Source of the DNA: Bacteroidales bacterium
GTDB lineage: Bacteria > Bacteroidota > Bacteroidia > Bacteroidales > Marinilabiliaceae
Direction: 5' to 3'
Length of the DNA: 64,000 bases
Assembly (NCBI GenBank): GCA_017417385.1
Contig: JAFPZF010000058.1
Coordinates: 1-64,000, forward strand
Part shown: positions 27,253 through 36,007 of the stretch, piece after piece
How the letters are laid out: every line of letters starts with the position of its first letter
How positions within the stretch are numbered: position 1 is the first letter of the stretch
The notes under the pieces: model-generated
The model's input: the letters and a program-made list of their open reading frames with translations, nothing else
What the model was told of the DNA's origin: nothing
The model's database searches: none
Made by a program: the position numbers and the translations under genes

Positions 27253-30200
27253 ATGGGCATGAGAATAGTACGAAAGTCCGTATTGGGGTTGGCGTTAGCA
27301 GGGGCGTTTGGCTCGTCGGCTACGCTGGCTTTCGGTCAGGACGGCAAGGTGACTATCACTGGAACGGTGCTCGACAACGTAGGCACGCCGGTCGTAGGAG
27401 CGGCGGTAGTCGAGCAGGGTACGACGAACGGAACAGTGACGGACGTAGACGGCCGTTACTCGGTCACGGTGTCGCAGGGCGCGACGTTGACGGTATCATT
27501 CTTAGGGTATGAGACCGTGAGCCAGGCGTTGAACGGGACGGACAAGCTGGACTTCACGATTTTCGAGGAGAGCAGTGAGCTGGACGAGTTGATAGTCGTC
27601 GGATACGGAATGCAGAAGAAGAGCGACGTGACGGGCTCAGTGACGTCGATCAGCAAGGACAGGCTGGAGAACTTGCCGGTTACGAACGTGCTGCAGGCGG
27701 TACAGGGAGCAGCAGCGGGTGTCACGATCACGCAGGGGTCGTCAATACCAGGTGATGCGCCGACGGCACTCGTCCGTGGTAGGAACTCAATCAATGCGTC
27801 GACGGGTCCATACGTAGTCGTCGATGGAGTGCCAATCAACAATGCAGACGGGTCGTTGAACGACATCAACCCGAACGATATAGAGAGTGTCGAGATCTTG
27901 AAGGATGCATCAGCGACCGCTATTTATGGTACGAACGGTGCGAACGGTGTCATCCTCGTGACGACGAAGCATGGCAAGAGCGGCAAGGCTCAGGTACGAT
28001 ATGCAGGCTATGCCGGTGTCGAGGGCTTTGCGAAGAAGCTCGAGTTCTGTGATGGTGCACAGATCACGCAGAGGTATAAGGACTACGTAGCTCAGAACAA
28101 GGGCGAGACGATGTACAACGAATACGTCAAGAACATCTATGAGGCAGACAACCAGAAGGCTGGCAAGGAGATAGACTGGGTCTATGACGAGGTGTCTAGG
28201 ACGGGTGTCATCCAGAGCCACAACATCTCCATCAGCGGAGGTACGGAGGACGTCAACTACTACATATCTGGAGACTTCTTTGCAAACAGGGGTGTCTTGA
28301 AGGGGTATGACTACAAGCGTTACTCGTTGAGAACCAACATCGATGCAGACGTCACGAAGTGGTTGACAATCGGTACGAACACATACATCGTCAGCCACAA
28401 CAGAGATGGCGGCAGGGTCAGCCTCGTCATGGCTGAGGCGATGAGTCCATACGGCAGGATGTATGAGGAGGACGGCAGCCTCTGCCAGTACCCGATGTAT
28501 TCAGAGTCTCTTTTCTACAACCCGTTGCGATATGCGGGCGAGGATCATGAGAGGCGTCAGTGGAACGTCCACTTGAACGGCTACGGCAGGTTGAAGTTCG
28601 GCGGTTTCACGCAGGCGCTCGAGGGACTCGAGTACAAGTACAACTTTGGCTACGCGTACGTCCCGAGGAGGGAGGCATACTATGACGGAGCGGAGCAGAA
28701 CAACCTGAATGGTTACGCATGGTCGAGGAATGCAGAGACTCAGAGCTACACATCGGAGAACATCCTCTCGTACAACAAGGTGATTGCGGACATCCACTCA
28801 ATCGGATTGACAGGACTGTATGCAGCATCGAGGAAGAAGTACAACGAGTTCACGAACAGCTCGAGCAAGTTCATCAATGACGAGCTAAGCTGGCACAAGA
28901 TGAGCGGTGGCGAGACTCAGACATCGGACACGTACACCGACCTTCACACGACGACGTCAATAATGGGTCGTCTGAATTACAGCTTTGACAGCAGGTATTT
29001 GTTGACAGTATCAGTAAGACGAGATGGTTCGTCAGTATTCGGAGCGAACAACAAGTATGGAACATTCCCGTCGTTGGCACTCGGATGGAACATCTACAAT
29101 GAGAGTTTCATGGAGAGCATGAGCGATGCGATCAGCAACATGAAGTTGCGTTTGAGCTTTGGTAAGGCAGGAAATGAGGCTATCAGCGTCTACGAGACGA
29201 TCAGCAAGATGAGCCAGGGGACACTGGCGATGGACGGACAGTCGAGGACGGCGTTGTGGCCGAACAGCAGGATGGGAAACAACGACTTGAGCTGGGAGAC
29301 GACGAAGACGTTCAACATCGGTCTTGACTTCGGGTTCCTGAATCAGAGGTTCAATGGAACGATTGACTTCTACAAGAGCAAGACGACAGACTTGTTGCTG
29401 CAGCGCAACTTGCCGAAGCTCTCAGGCTACAACAACGTGTATGCAAACATGGGTGAGACGGCGAACACAGGTCTTGAGTTCACGATCAACTCGAAGAATC
29501 TCCAGATAGACGACTTCTCTTGGACGACGAACCTCGTATTCTCATGGAACAAGAACGAGATCAAGGAACTCTATGGTGACGGCAAGGATGACAGGGGTAA
29601 CAGGTGGTTCATAGGTGAGCCGATCTCAGTCATCTTCGACTACACGAAGGTAGGCATCTGGCAGGAGGACGAGATAGCAGCTGGTCTGCATAAGAACTGG
29701 GATCCGGAGGCAGAGGCAGGCGACGTGAAGCTTGCAGACCTGAACAAGGACGGCAAGATTGACGATGACGACAGGAGCATACTTGGTCAGACGACGCCGA
29801 AATGGACAGGCGGTATGACGAACACGTTTGCATACAAGGGCTTGTCGTTGAGCATCTTCTTCCAGACGGCACAGGGCCACAAGAGGAACAACTCATTGCT
29901 AGCGATGGCGAGTGACGAGATGGGTCGAAGGAATTCGACGACCGAGGTAGGCTACTGGACGCCGGAGAACAAGAGCAACGAGTATCGTTCGCTGAGCAAG
30001 ACGTCTAACAGGCATGGATATGGATATCCGTGTGATGCTGGCTACACACGACTGAAGGACATCACGCTCAACTACGTACTGCCGAACTCGATAACCGAGA
30101 AGATGGGCGTAGCAGCGATGAACGTATATGCGAGCGGCAGGAACCTGGCGACCTTCACAGACTGGAAGGGATGGGATCCAGAGGCTGACATAGCACAGCG

Positions 30201-30276
30201 CGGTCACAGTGGTGACGGAAACAACTACCCGATGACACGTTCGTTTGTCATAGGATTGAACATCACGTTTAAGTAA
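27253..30276 (+). CDS. SusC/RagA-family TonB-dependent outer-membrane transporter
   Basis: Outer-membrane barrel that imports oligosaccharides with energy from TonB. The 1007-residue protein has a signal peptide (to about residue 29), a carboxypeptidase-like regulatory domain (GKVTITGTVLDNVGTPVVGA onward), a TonB-box-like EELIVVGYGMQKKSDVTGS-type segment near 113-133, the plug (VVVDGVPIN, SATAIYGTNGANGVILVTTK) and a long barrel ending in NITFK. The terminal Phe-x-aromatic pattern is typical of barrels. It is followed 14 bp later by its SusD partner. Substrate is probably an arabinose-containing glycan, judging by the divergent GH51 operon. Confidence 0.95.
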   Translation: MGMRIVRKSVLGLALAGAFGSSATLAFGQDGKVTITGTVLDNVGTPVVGAAVVEQGTTNGTVTDVDGRYSVTVSQGATLTVSFLGYETVSQALNGTDKLDFTIFEESSELDELIVVGYGMQKKSDVTGSVTSISKDRLENLPVTNVLQAVQGAAAGVTITQGSSIPGDAPTALVRGRNSINASTGPYVVVDGVPINNADGSLNDINPNDIESVEILKDASATAIYGTNGANGVILVTTKHGKSGKAQVRYAGYAGVEGFAKKLEFCDGAQITQRYKDYVAQNKGETMYNEYVKNIYEADNQKAGKEIDWVYDEVSRTGVIQSHNISISGGTEDVNYYISGDFFANRGVLKGYDYKRYSLRTNIDADVTKWLTIGTNTYIVSHNRDGGRVSLVMAEAMSPYGRMYEEDGSLCQYPMYSESLFYNPLRYAGEDHERRQWNVHLNGYGRLKFGGFTQALEGLEYKYNFGYAYVPRREAYYDGAEQNNLNGYAWSRNAETQSYTSENILSYNKVIADIHSIGLTGLYAASRKKYNEFTNSSSKFINDELSWHKMSGGETQTSDTYTDLHTTTSIMGRLNYSFDSRYLLTVSVRRDGSSVFGANNKYGTFPSLALGWNIYNESFMESMSDAISNMKLRLSFGKAGNEAISVYETISKMSQGTLAMDGQSRTALWPNSRMGNNDLSWETTKTFNIGLDFGFLNQRFNGTIDFYKSKTTDLLLQRNLPKLSGYNNVYANMGETANTGLEFTINSKNLQIDDFSWTTNLVFSWNKNEIKELYGDGKDDRGNRWFIGEPISVIFDYTKVGIWQEDEIAAGLHKNWDPEAEAGDVKLADLNKDGKIDDDDRSILGQTTPKWTGGMTNTFAYKGLSLSIFFQTAQGHKRNNSLLAMASDEMGRRNSTTEVGYWTPENKSNEYRSLSKTSNRHGYGYPCDAGYTRLKDITLNYVLPNSITEKMGVAAMNVYASGRNLATFTDWKGWDPEADIAQRGHSGDGNNYPMTRSFVIGLNITFK

Positions 30277-30290
30277 GAGAGAGAAAGAAG

Positions 30291-31964
30291 ATGAAAAGAA
30301 TCTCAATATGCAAGGCGGCAGTTGCCGTCATGGCTGCGGCGGCGTTTACAAGCTGCGGGGACAGCTTTCTTGACGAGGAGTTGTACTCGTCGTATGGGGC
30401 GGGCGTCAAGGACATCAATGCAAAGATCGTCGGACTACACAGGCAGTTTGCGGCGATAGGAGGCTGGAGTGACCGTCAGGGCTTTGTCGGTTGCTGGCAG
30501 GATGGAACAGACGTTGGCGCACCGGGTTCCACGGAGGGAGTCGAGGTCCCGTTCTACCAGTATGCAGACCTGAACTCAGAGAACAGGGGAGTGTCGTACT
30601 ACTGGGAGGCGCTCTATGACATAATAGGTAGTGCGAACATCGTGATCAACGATGCCAATGTGGATGCGGCGAGCAAGGCAGAGGCGGAGTTCTTCAGGGC
30701 ATACGCATACAATCAGCTGGTCACGTTGTGGGGTCCGGTGCCTCTATTGACAGAGAATCAGGCGAGTCCGCGAACAAACTACACGCGTAATCCGGTGGCG
30801 GAGGTAGATGCCGTCATCAAGGCAGACCTACAGGATGCAATTGCCAACCTGCCGGAGGTAGATAAGACCGTCACTGAGAGCAGGATCAACAAGGACTGTG
30901 CTCGAATGCTGGCAGCGGACGCATACCTCAGGATGGGGTTGCCTGCAGAGGCAGAGGCCGTCATCACACCGACCATCGAGGGCGGGAACTACAAGCTCAT
31001 CGAGAAGAGGTATGGCAAGTTCACGAGTGAGGCAGGCGACTACTACTCAGACATGTTCAGGTGGGGCAATGAGAGGCGTTCTCAGGGCAACACAGAGGGA
31101 ATCTGGATTTTCCAGATGGAATATGAGCGCGATGTAGTCGGAGGAACGATAGGAGCGCCACAGCAGAGGCGTAACTGGGTAGCGGCGTTCCACAAGATCA
31201 ACGGAATGCAGAATGCCGACTCACTTGGTGGACGTGGTAACGGTCGATTGAGGCTGAGCAACTACGTCAAGTACTACGTCTTTGGCAAGGGCGACATCAG
31301 GAACTCGAACCACAACATCAGGAGGCAGCTCTGGTATAACAAGCCGGGCTTCTCGGCAACGCTGAATGTCGATGCAGAGGGCTTCGTAGTTGACGCAGGC
31401 ACACCGGGCTCGACAGAGATCACCGTCAAGACGGGCGATCTGGCACACTGGAGGAGGTCTGACACGCTTGAGGTCATGTATCCTCACACGACGAAGTGGG
31501 GTGGTTATGACACGACGGACGACTTCGGCTGGGCCCTTATCAAGGACTGGCCAGTGATGAGGCTTGCGGAGGCATATCTGTTCAGGGCAGAGGCACGCAT
31601 CAAGCAGGGCAAGACCTCGGAGGCAGCAGCGGACATCAACGTATTGCGTGACAGGGCCTTCAAGGAGTACAGGGAGAAGACCGGCAATGCAGATGCGGGC
31701 AAGGTCACAGCAGCAGACATGACGATCGACTTCCTCCTCGACGAGCGAATCAGGGAGATGGTAGGCGAGGAGAACAGGCGTTACACGCTCGTACGTACTG
31801 GCAAGCTGGCTGAGAGGGTCAAGTACATGCAGCAGATCGAGACGGCTCCAGCCAACAAGATCATCACAGGATTTGACGAGAAGAAGCACGTCTTGCTGCC
31901 AATCCCGTTGAGCGAGATCCAGCTCAACAAGGATGCTAACCTGGAGCAGAATCCGGGCTACTAA
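30291..31964 (+). CDS. SusD/RagB-family surface glycan-binding lipoprotein
   Basis: Lid protein of the SusCD importer, anchored to the cell surface. The 557-residue sequence starts with a lipoprotein signal (AAAAFTSCGDSFLDEE, lipid Cys at residue 22) and has the RagB/SusD core: tetratricopeptide-like helices such as AEAEFFRAYAYNQLVTLWGPVPLL and the C-terminal MRLAEAYLFRAEARIKQGK with a final LDERIREMVGEENR region and LEQNPGY end. It lies 14 bp after susC and ends at a strong terminator. No surface glycan-binding protein or enzyme gene follows it, so the operon is only two genes long. Confidence 0.95.
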   Translation: MKRISICKAAVAVMAAAAFTSCGDSFLDEELYSSYGAGVKDINAKIVGLHRQFAAIGGWSDRQGFVGCWQDGTDVGAPGSTEGVEVPFYQYADLNSENRGVSYYWEALYDIIGSANIVINDANVDAASKAEAEFFRAYAYNQLVTLWGPVPLLTENQASPRTNYTRNPVAEVDAVIKADLQDAIANLPEVDKTVTESRINKDCARMLAADAYLRMGLPAEAEAVITPTIEGGNYKLIEKRYGKFTSEAGDYYSDMFRWGNERRSQGNTEGIWIFQMEYERDVVGGTIGAPQQRRNWVAAFHKINGMQNADSLGGRGNGRLRLSNYVKYYVFGKGDIRNSNHNIRRQLWYNKPGFSATLNVDAEGFVVDAGTPGSTEITVKTGDLAHWRRSDTLEVMYPHTTKWGGYDTTDDFGWALIKDWPVMRLAEAYLFRAEARIKQGKTSEAAADINVLRDRAFKEYREKTGNADAGKVTAADMTIDFLLDERIREMVGEENRRYTLVRTGKLAERVKYMQQIETAPANKIITGFDEKKHVLLPIPLSEIQLNKDANLEQNPGY

Positions 31965-31987
31965 TCGAATTTAGTTTCTGTTGTTTT

Positions 31988-32021
31988 AAGGGAGCTTTCC
32001 GGGAGGGAGGCTCCCTTTTTT
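31988..32021 (+). terminator. Terminator of the susC/susD operon
   Basis: AAGGGAGC (31988-31995) pairs with GCTCCCTT (32010-32017), followed by further T residues. Confidence 0.85.
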
Positions 32022-32041
32022 AGGGGTGATAGAGAGAATAT

Positions 32042-32173
32042 GAGGTAGGTTGGAGGTAGGTTGGAGGTAGGTTGGAGGTAGGTTGGAGGTAGGTTGGAGG
32101 TAGGTTTGAGGTAGGTTTGAGATAGGTTCAAGGTAGGTTGGAGGTAGGTTCAAGGTAGCATCGAGGTAGGGGG
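32042..32173 (+). repeat. Tandem array of twelve 11-bp units, GAGGTAGGTTG
   Basis: Five identical units GAGGTAGGTTG are followed by seven degenerating ones (ending TTT, TTT, TTC, TTG, TTC, ATC, GGG). The array is strictly periodic at 11 bp for 132 bp and starts about 20 bp after the susD terminator. The period is not a multiple of three and no gene spans it. It is purine/T-only apart from a few C, and G-rich on the plus strand. Confidence 0.9.
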
Positions 32174-32267
32174 GATGAAGGTGTCGAGGAGCGGACGCAA
32201 TAAGCGTTTTGAAAGGGAGCAAGAAGAAGAAATATCGGTAGGAGCATGCAGTATGCTGAGTATTGTG

Positions 32268-32275
32268 TATATTTG
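32268..32275 (+). promoter_or_regulatory. -7 element TATATTTG before orphan gene
   Basis: TATATTTG matches TAnnTTTG, 65 bp before the start at 32340. A small palindrome GCATGCAGTATGC lies upstream at 32244-32256. Confidence 0.55.
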
Positions 32276-32339
32276 TATAACAAACAGAGAAACGGCTAAA
32301 AGGTCGAAATAGAAGAACAGCGAAAGAGCACATTAAACA

Positions 32340-32981
32340 ATGGGAGCAGGAAAGTATATAATAGCTATCATCGTCTTGTTCATAAAAATAGGAGTACTGA
32401 ATGCACAAGTCAGTGACTATTATACAGACAGTGTTGCATACGATTTGCTCAACAAGTGCATCAAAAAGCGCAGAGTCTACCCAAAATACAAGTATAAGAA
32501 AGACTATTTCAAAGACGTAAAACTGCACACAATACCGCTTTGCACCATAGTCAATGATAGTCTGCAAGTACTGCATGGAGTGACACCGTATTTAATAGTG
32601 ATTTCAAAAGACGATAAGTATGTAGGAGTCATAGATACGGACGACAAAGGCAATAGCTATATTGACGTCGATTTTAGATTTAAGTATATCTTAAAGATGT
32701 GGCCCATTTGGCGACTGATAGAATCTGGGGAGATATGGATATGCAATGTAGCAGGGATTAACGAGACTATAGTATTTACATATCATGACAACAAAATAAA
32801 GCGTCTGAATGTAGAAAAAATACCCGTAAATGACAGAGGAAGCGTCTCGATAGACTCATTTATCGAATATATCGAGGAGTATCAGTATCCGGAGCCGCTC
32901 TTATACAAGAAAGACGCGGACCAAAACAGTTGGTGGAAACTGCGAGAATACCTTAGGGAGCGGTCAATAGCATACGATTAG
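32340..32981 (+). CDS. Secreted hypothetical protein, AT-rich
   Basis: A 213-residue protein I do not recognise. It has a signal peptide (residues 1 to about 23, ending LNAQ), then a Lys/Tyr-rich region (YPKYKYKKDYFKD) and a beta-rich middle with a DDKYVGVIDTDDKGNSYIDVDF repeat-like stretch, and a Trp/Tyr-rich end. Codon use is clearly more A/T-rich than in the flanking susD and PASTA-protein genes, suggesting later acquisition. It has its own promoter element. Periplasmic or surface location is inferred from the signal peptide; function is unknown. Confidence 0.7.
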   Translation: MGAGKYIIAIIVLFIKIGVLNAQVSDYYTDSVAYDLLNKCIKKRRVYPKYKYKKDYFKDVKLHTIPLCTIVNDSLQVLHGVTPYLIVISKDDKYVGVIDTDDKGNSYIDVDFRFKYILKMWPIWRLIESGEIWICNVAGINETIVFTYHDNKIKRLNVEKIPVNDRGSVSIDSFIEYIEEYQYPEPLLYKKDADQNSWWKLREYLRERSIAYD

Positions 32982-33059
32982 GAGACAGTCGAAACGGCGT
33001 TGGTTGATGAGGAGACATACGTTGAATAGCAAGAATAAGCAGAATAGAAGATAGAGGAA

Positions 33060-33704
33060 ATGACAAAAGAGCAGATAGTCTTGGAGAGTGACGGGACGTC
33101 AGGAATGCCAAAGTTTTCGCTTGCGTATGGTGAGGGCTTGCACGTTTTTGCAAGTCGTCGTGAAGGCGATGGAGTGCAGTTCGTTGCAAATAATCGAGAA
33201 GAACTGCATTGTAGGAAAGAGCCAGTATGGGTGGAATGTGTCAGGAGGTACACGAGTGATGATATTTCGCTAATAAACAACAACATAGACGAGTTTAGGA
33301 GATATGGGTTGCTTACGTACATTAAAGGGAAAGTAAGGAAGGAAGATATGTATTGTCTGGAGTCTGGCGAGGTAAGGCTTTTGAACACGATCATGAGTAG
33401 ATTGAGGGGCGTTGATTTTATAGAGATAAACACAGCAGGTCTATGTCATGATAGCATAAGAAAGCTGTTGGATTACGTTTTGAGAGACATAAATCACAAT
33501 AAAGTTGCATACATCATTGTGACATACAGAGATGACATGGCGGGGGCTTGTGCCCCGATACAAATTTGCGAGAAAAGCATTCCTAAAGTGATAGACCTAA
33601 TCGAGAGAGTTCCGCAGAGCAATAGACAAGACGCAAAGGTAAGAAAACAGAGCAATACGATATTACATACATTCAGGAAACTGTTTTGGCGGGGAGGAAA
33701 ATAG
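33060..33704 (+). CDS. Hypothetical protein, no recognised domain
   Basis: A 214-residue, probably cytoplasmic protein with no signal peptide. The middle has a stretch FIEINTAGLCHDSIRKLL followed by a hydrophobic strand KVAYIIVTYRDD, and the C-terminus is basic (RKQSNTILHTFRKLFWRGGK). I cannot assign a family. It follows the secreted orphan gene by 78 bp in the same orientation and shares its AT-richer composition, so the two may form a small acquired unit. It ends just before a gene-poor stretch with degraded frames. Confidence 0.65.
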   Translation: MTKEQIVLESDGTSGMPKFSLAYGEGLHVFASRREGDGVQFVANNREELHCRKEPVWVECVRRYTSDDISLINNNIDEFRRYGLLTYIKGKVRKEDMYCLESGEVRLLNTIMSRLRGVDFIEINTAGLCHDSIRKLLDYVLRDINHNKVAYIIVTYRDDMAGACAPIQICEKSIPKVIDLIERVPQSNRQDAKVRKQSNTILHTFRKLFWRGGK

Positions 33705-34020
33705 AACGAAACGCGAATAGAGTTGCACAGGAGGGTGAGGAAGCGGAGAGGAATAGGAGGCGACTGGTTGACATAAGAGAGGGCGTGGGTAATACAAGAG
33801 TGACTGATGAAGTGCGGGCAGAAGGGACTTACAATGCAGGGATTCTTCAAGGAAGGGTTGATAGCCATAAGTCGCAAGTCATACGCAGGAACAGCCTTCC
33901 ACGCTCGTGGGGTCTACAACCGCGACATCAGCACGTTCGCGGAGGAGCAGAGTTTAGATTATAGTCTTTGCTTAATTTGCGGAAAATGTATAATTTCGCT
34001 TTGAGAAGAGTAATACGGAT
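33705..34020 (+). other. Gene-poor stretch with degraded coding sequence
   Basis: 316 bp without a convincing gene. Two overlapping plus-strand frames exist (33686-33964 and 33807-34004). The second reads MQGFFKEGLIAISRKSYAGT and has protein-like composition up to its stop at 34004, but no family is recognised and it is very short. It may be a remnant of a longer gene. Just before the next gene, TATAATTTCG with TTTG upstream could be its promoter. Confidence 0.35.
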
Positions 34021-34827
34021 ATGAATTTTCTAAGATTTCTGATATCTAAGACGTTCTGGATACAGGTGGCGATAGCGGTGGCGGCGATTGTCGGGTTGCT
34101 ATCAGCGACGACGTTGATACTGTCGGCATATACGAACAAGGGCAGGACGATAATCGTCCCGAGCATAATAGGGAGGACGCAGGCTGAGGTAGCCAAGGAG
34201 CTGAAGAACAGTGATTTGGATCTCGTCCTTGTGGATTCCGTCTATAATCTCGAGGCACGTCCCGGGGCGATAGTAGATCAGGAGCCGGCGGCAGGGAAGA
34301 AGGTGAAGAAGGGGAGGACTCTGTACGTCACGATCAATGCCTTCGGACGTGAGATGACGACTATGCCGGACGTAGTGAGCAACTCGTCGGACAGAGAGGC
34401 GATGGCGATACTGGCGACGGCGGGACTGAAAGTCGGGAAGCTCGAGCACAGGCCGCATCCGCATAATGGGCTCGTACTGGAGGCCAAGGTCAATGGCGAA
34501 GAGGTCAAGCCCGGGGAGAGAATCCCGAAGGGAACAGTCGTGGACCTCGTAGTAGGCGAGGGCAACGGGAATGTGGAGGCGCTAGTCGGAGACTACAAGG
34601 GGCTGACGCTTGACGATGCCGGGACGAGCATCAGGAACTGCAAGTTGAACGTCGGGCGAGTCATATATGACGAGACAGTCGTCACAGCTGGCGACACGTT
34701 GGCGTCGGTCGTATATAAGCAGTCGCCAAAGGCGTCTGACAAGGTCGGTGTGCAGGTCGGCATGGAAGTGGACCTCTGGATGACGATGGACATGACGAAA
34801 GTCTATCCGGCGGGAGAAGAGGAGTAG
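34021..34827 (+). CDS. Membrane-anchored PASTA-domain protein
   Basis: A 268-residue protein with one N-terminal transmembrane helix (about 11-37) and three extracytoplasmic PASTA repeats (approximately 42-110, 111-184, 185-262), each beginning with a pattern such as VPSIIGRTQAEVAKELK or MPDVVSNSSDREAMAILA. PASTA domains bind peptidoglycan fragments in kinases and penicillin-binding proteins, but here no catalytic domain is attached. Bacteroidota commonly have this stand-alone form upstream of an rluD-like gene and ddl, hinting at a cell-wall role. Followed by rluD-like 53 bp later. Confidence 0.88.
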   Translation: MNFLRFLISKTFWIQVAIAVAAIVGLLSATTLILSAYTNKGRTIIVPSIIGRTQAEVAKELKNSDLDLVLVDSVYNLEARPGAIVDQEPAAGKKVKKGRTLYVTINAFGREMTTMPDVVSNSSDREAMAILATAGLKVGKLEHRPHPHNGLVLEAKVNGEEVKPGERIPKGTVVDLVVGEGNGNVEALVGDYKGLTLDDAGTSIRNCKLNVGRVIYDETVVTAGDTLASVVYKQSPKASDKVGVQVGMEVDLWMTMDMTKVYPAGEEE

Positions 34828-34831
34828 GAAC

Positions 34832-34881
34832 AAGGGGAGAAGAATAGAAGAATAGAAGGAACGAAGGGGAGAAGAATAGAA
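34832..34881 (+). repeat. 18-bp direct repeat carrying the ribosome-binding region
   Basis: AAGGGGAGAAGAATAGAA occurs at 34832-34849 and again at 34864-34881, 32 bp apart. The second copy ends at the A of the start codon of the pseudouridine synthase gene, so its AGGGGAG/GAAGAA purines form the ribosome-binding region. Confidence 0.6.
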
Positions 34882-35969
34882 TGGAGGACGGAGGACGTCA
34901 GATAGATGAGGAGATAGACCTCGAGGAAGGCCTTGAAGATGAGGGTTTTGACTATGAGGGCGGTGGAGGCTCGCAGTATGAGCATTACCGTTTTGTGGCC
35001 GATCCCAATCAGGGGCTGATGCGAGTAGATAGGTTCGTCGTCGAGCACGTCGCACACACGTCGCGGACGAAGGTGCAGGAGGCGGCGGACGCTGGGAACA
35101 TACTGATAAACGGAGTGGCGGTCAAGTCGTCGACGAAGGTGAAGCCTGGGGACGTCATAACCGTCATGATGAGTTATCCTCGTCGGGAGGAGGAGATAAT
35201 CCCGGAGGACATACCGATAGACATAGTCTATGAGGACGACGACGTCCTCGTCGTCAACAAGGCGGCTGGGATGTGCGTACATCCAGGCTTTGGGAATATG
35301 ACGGGCACACTAGTCAATGCCCTCGCGTATCACCTCAGGGGGCTGCCGATGTTTGCGGATAAGGCCGACATGCGTCCTGGACTCGTCCACAGGATAGACA
35401 AGGACACGAGCGGACTACTCGTCGTCGCGAAGACAGAGTCGGCGAAGATGGACTTGGCGGCACAGTTCTTCAAGAAGACCACAGAGCGGACATACGTCGC
35501 GCTAGTCTGGGGGACGCCTGACCCGAAGAACGGGACCATAGTCGGGAACATCGGTCGGAGCGTCAGGGACAGGAAAGTCATGGACGTGTATCCCGAGGAC
35601 AGCGGAATCGGCAAGCATGCCGTCACGCACTACGAGACCATAGAGCCAATCAGCTATGTCTCTCTCGTCAGATGTCGGCTAGAGACAGGGAGGACGCACC
35701 AGATCAGGGCACACATGAGGCACATCGGGCATCCGCTGTTTGCCGACGCGCATTATGGCGGTGACGTCGTGCTCAGGGGGCAGAACAACGGGCAGTATCG
35801 ACAGTTCGTCGGGAACTTGCTGAGGGACTTCCATCGACAGGCGCTGCATGCGCAGACGCTAGGCTTCAGGCATCCGAGGACAGGCGAGATGATGAGGTTC
35901 GGGTCCGAGATAGCGAGCGACATGACCGAGTGCATAGAGCGGTGGCGGAAGTATGCGATGAGCATATAG
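34881..35969 (+). CDS. rluD: RluD-family 23S rRNA pseudouridine synthase
   Basis: Makes pseudouridines in 23S rRNA (RluD-type). The 362-residue protein has an acidic N-terminal extension of about 45 residues (rich in Asp/Glu), an S4 RNA-binding domain (MRVDRFVVEHVAHTSRTKVQ onward) and the catalytic motif HRIDKDTSGLLVV near residues 170-182, followed by GRTHQIRAHMRHIGHPLFAD. The S4 domain and length separate it from the short RluA-type gene at 6063-6731. The acidic N-terminal tail is typical of Bacteroidota RluD homologues. It sits between the PASTA protein gene and ddl. Confidence 0.92.
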   Translation: MEDGGRQIDEEIDLEEGLEDEGFDYEGGGGSQYEHYRFVADPNQGLMRVDRFVVEHVAHTSRTKVQEAADAGNILINGVAVKSSTKVKPGDVITVMMSYPRREEEIIPEDIPIDIVYEDDDVLVVNKAAGMCVHPGFGNMTGTLVNALAYHLRGLPMFADKADMRPGLVHRIDKDTSGLLVVAKTESAKMDLAAQFFKKTTERTYVALVWGTPDPKNGTIVGNIGRSVRDRKVMDVYPEDSGIGKHAVTHYETIEPISYVSLVRCRLETGRTHQIRAHMRHIGHPLFADAHYGGDVVLRGQNNGQYRQFVGNLLRDFHRQALHAQTLGFRHPRTGEMMRFGSEIASDMTECIERWRKYAMSI

Positions 35970-36007
35970 AAGAATAAACAAAGGAAAAGATATATCACAC
36001 AGAATAT

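Larger units (their letters stand above)
31965..32339. other. Intergenic region after susD
   Basis: 375 bp without a gene. It contains the susD terminator, the twelve-unit 11-bp repeat array and a promoter element for the next gene, each listed separately. The rest is AG-rich plus-strand sequence. Confidence 0.7.

Noticed and set aside
32042-32173. CRISPR array
   Set aside because: Units are contiguous 11-bp repeats with no spacers and no cas genes nearby.
31986-32576. 196-codon minus-strand frame with a repeated LPPTYLQPTSN pattern
   Set aside because: The apparent protein repeat is only the 11-bp DNA array read in a frame (33 bp = 11 codons); it overlaps a terminator and the start of a real gene.
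33807-34004. Short plus-strand frame reading QGFFKEGLIAISRKSYAG
   Set aside because: Protein-like but very short, with no family match and overlapping another frame; kept only as a possible remnant in the spacer note.
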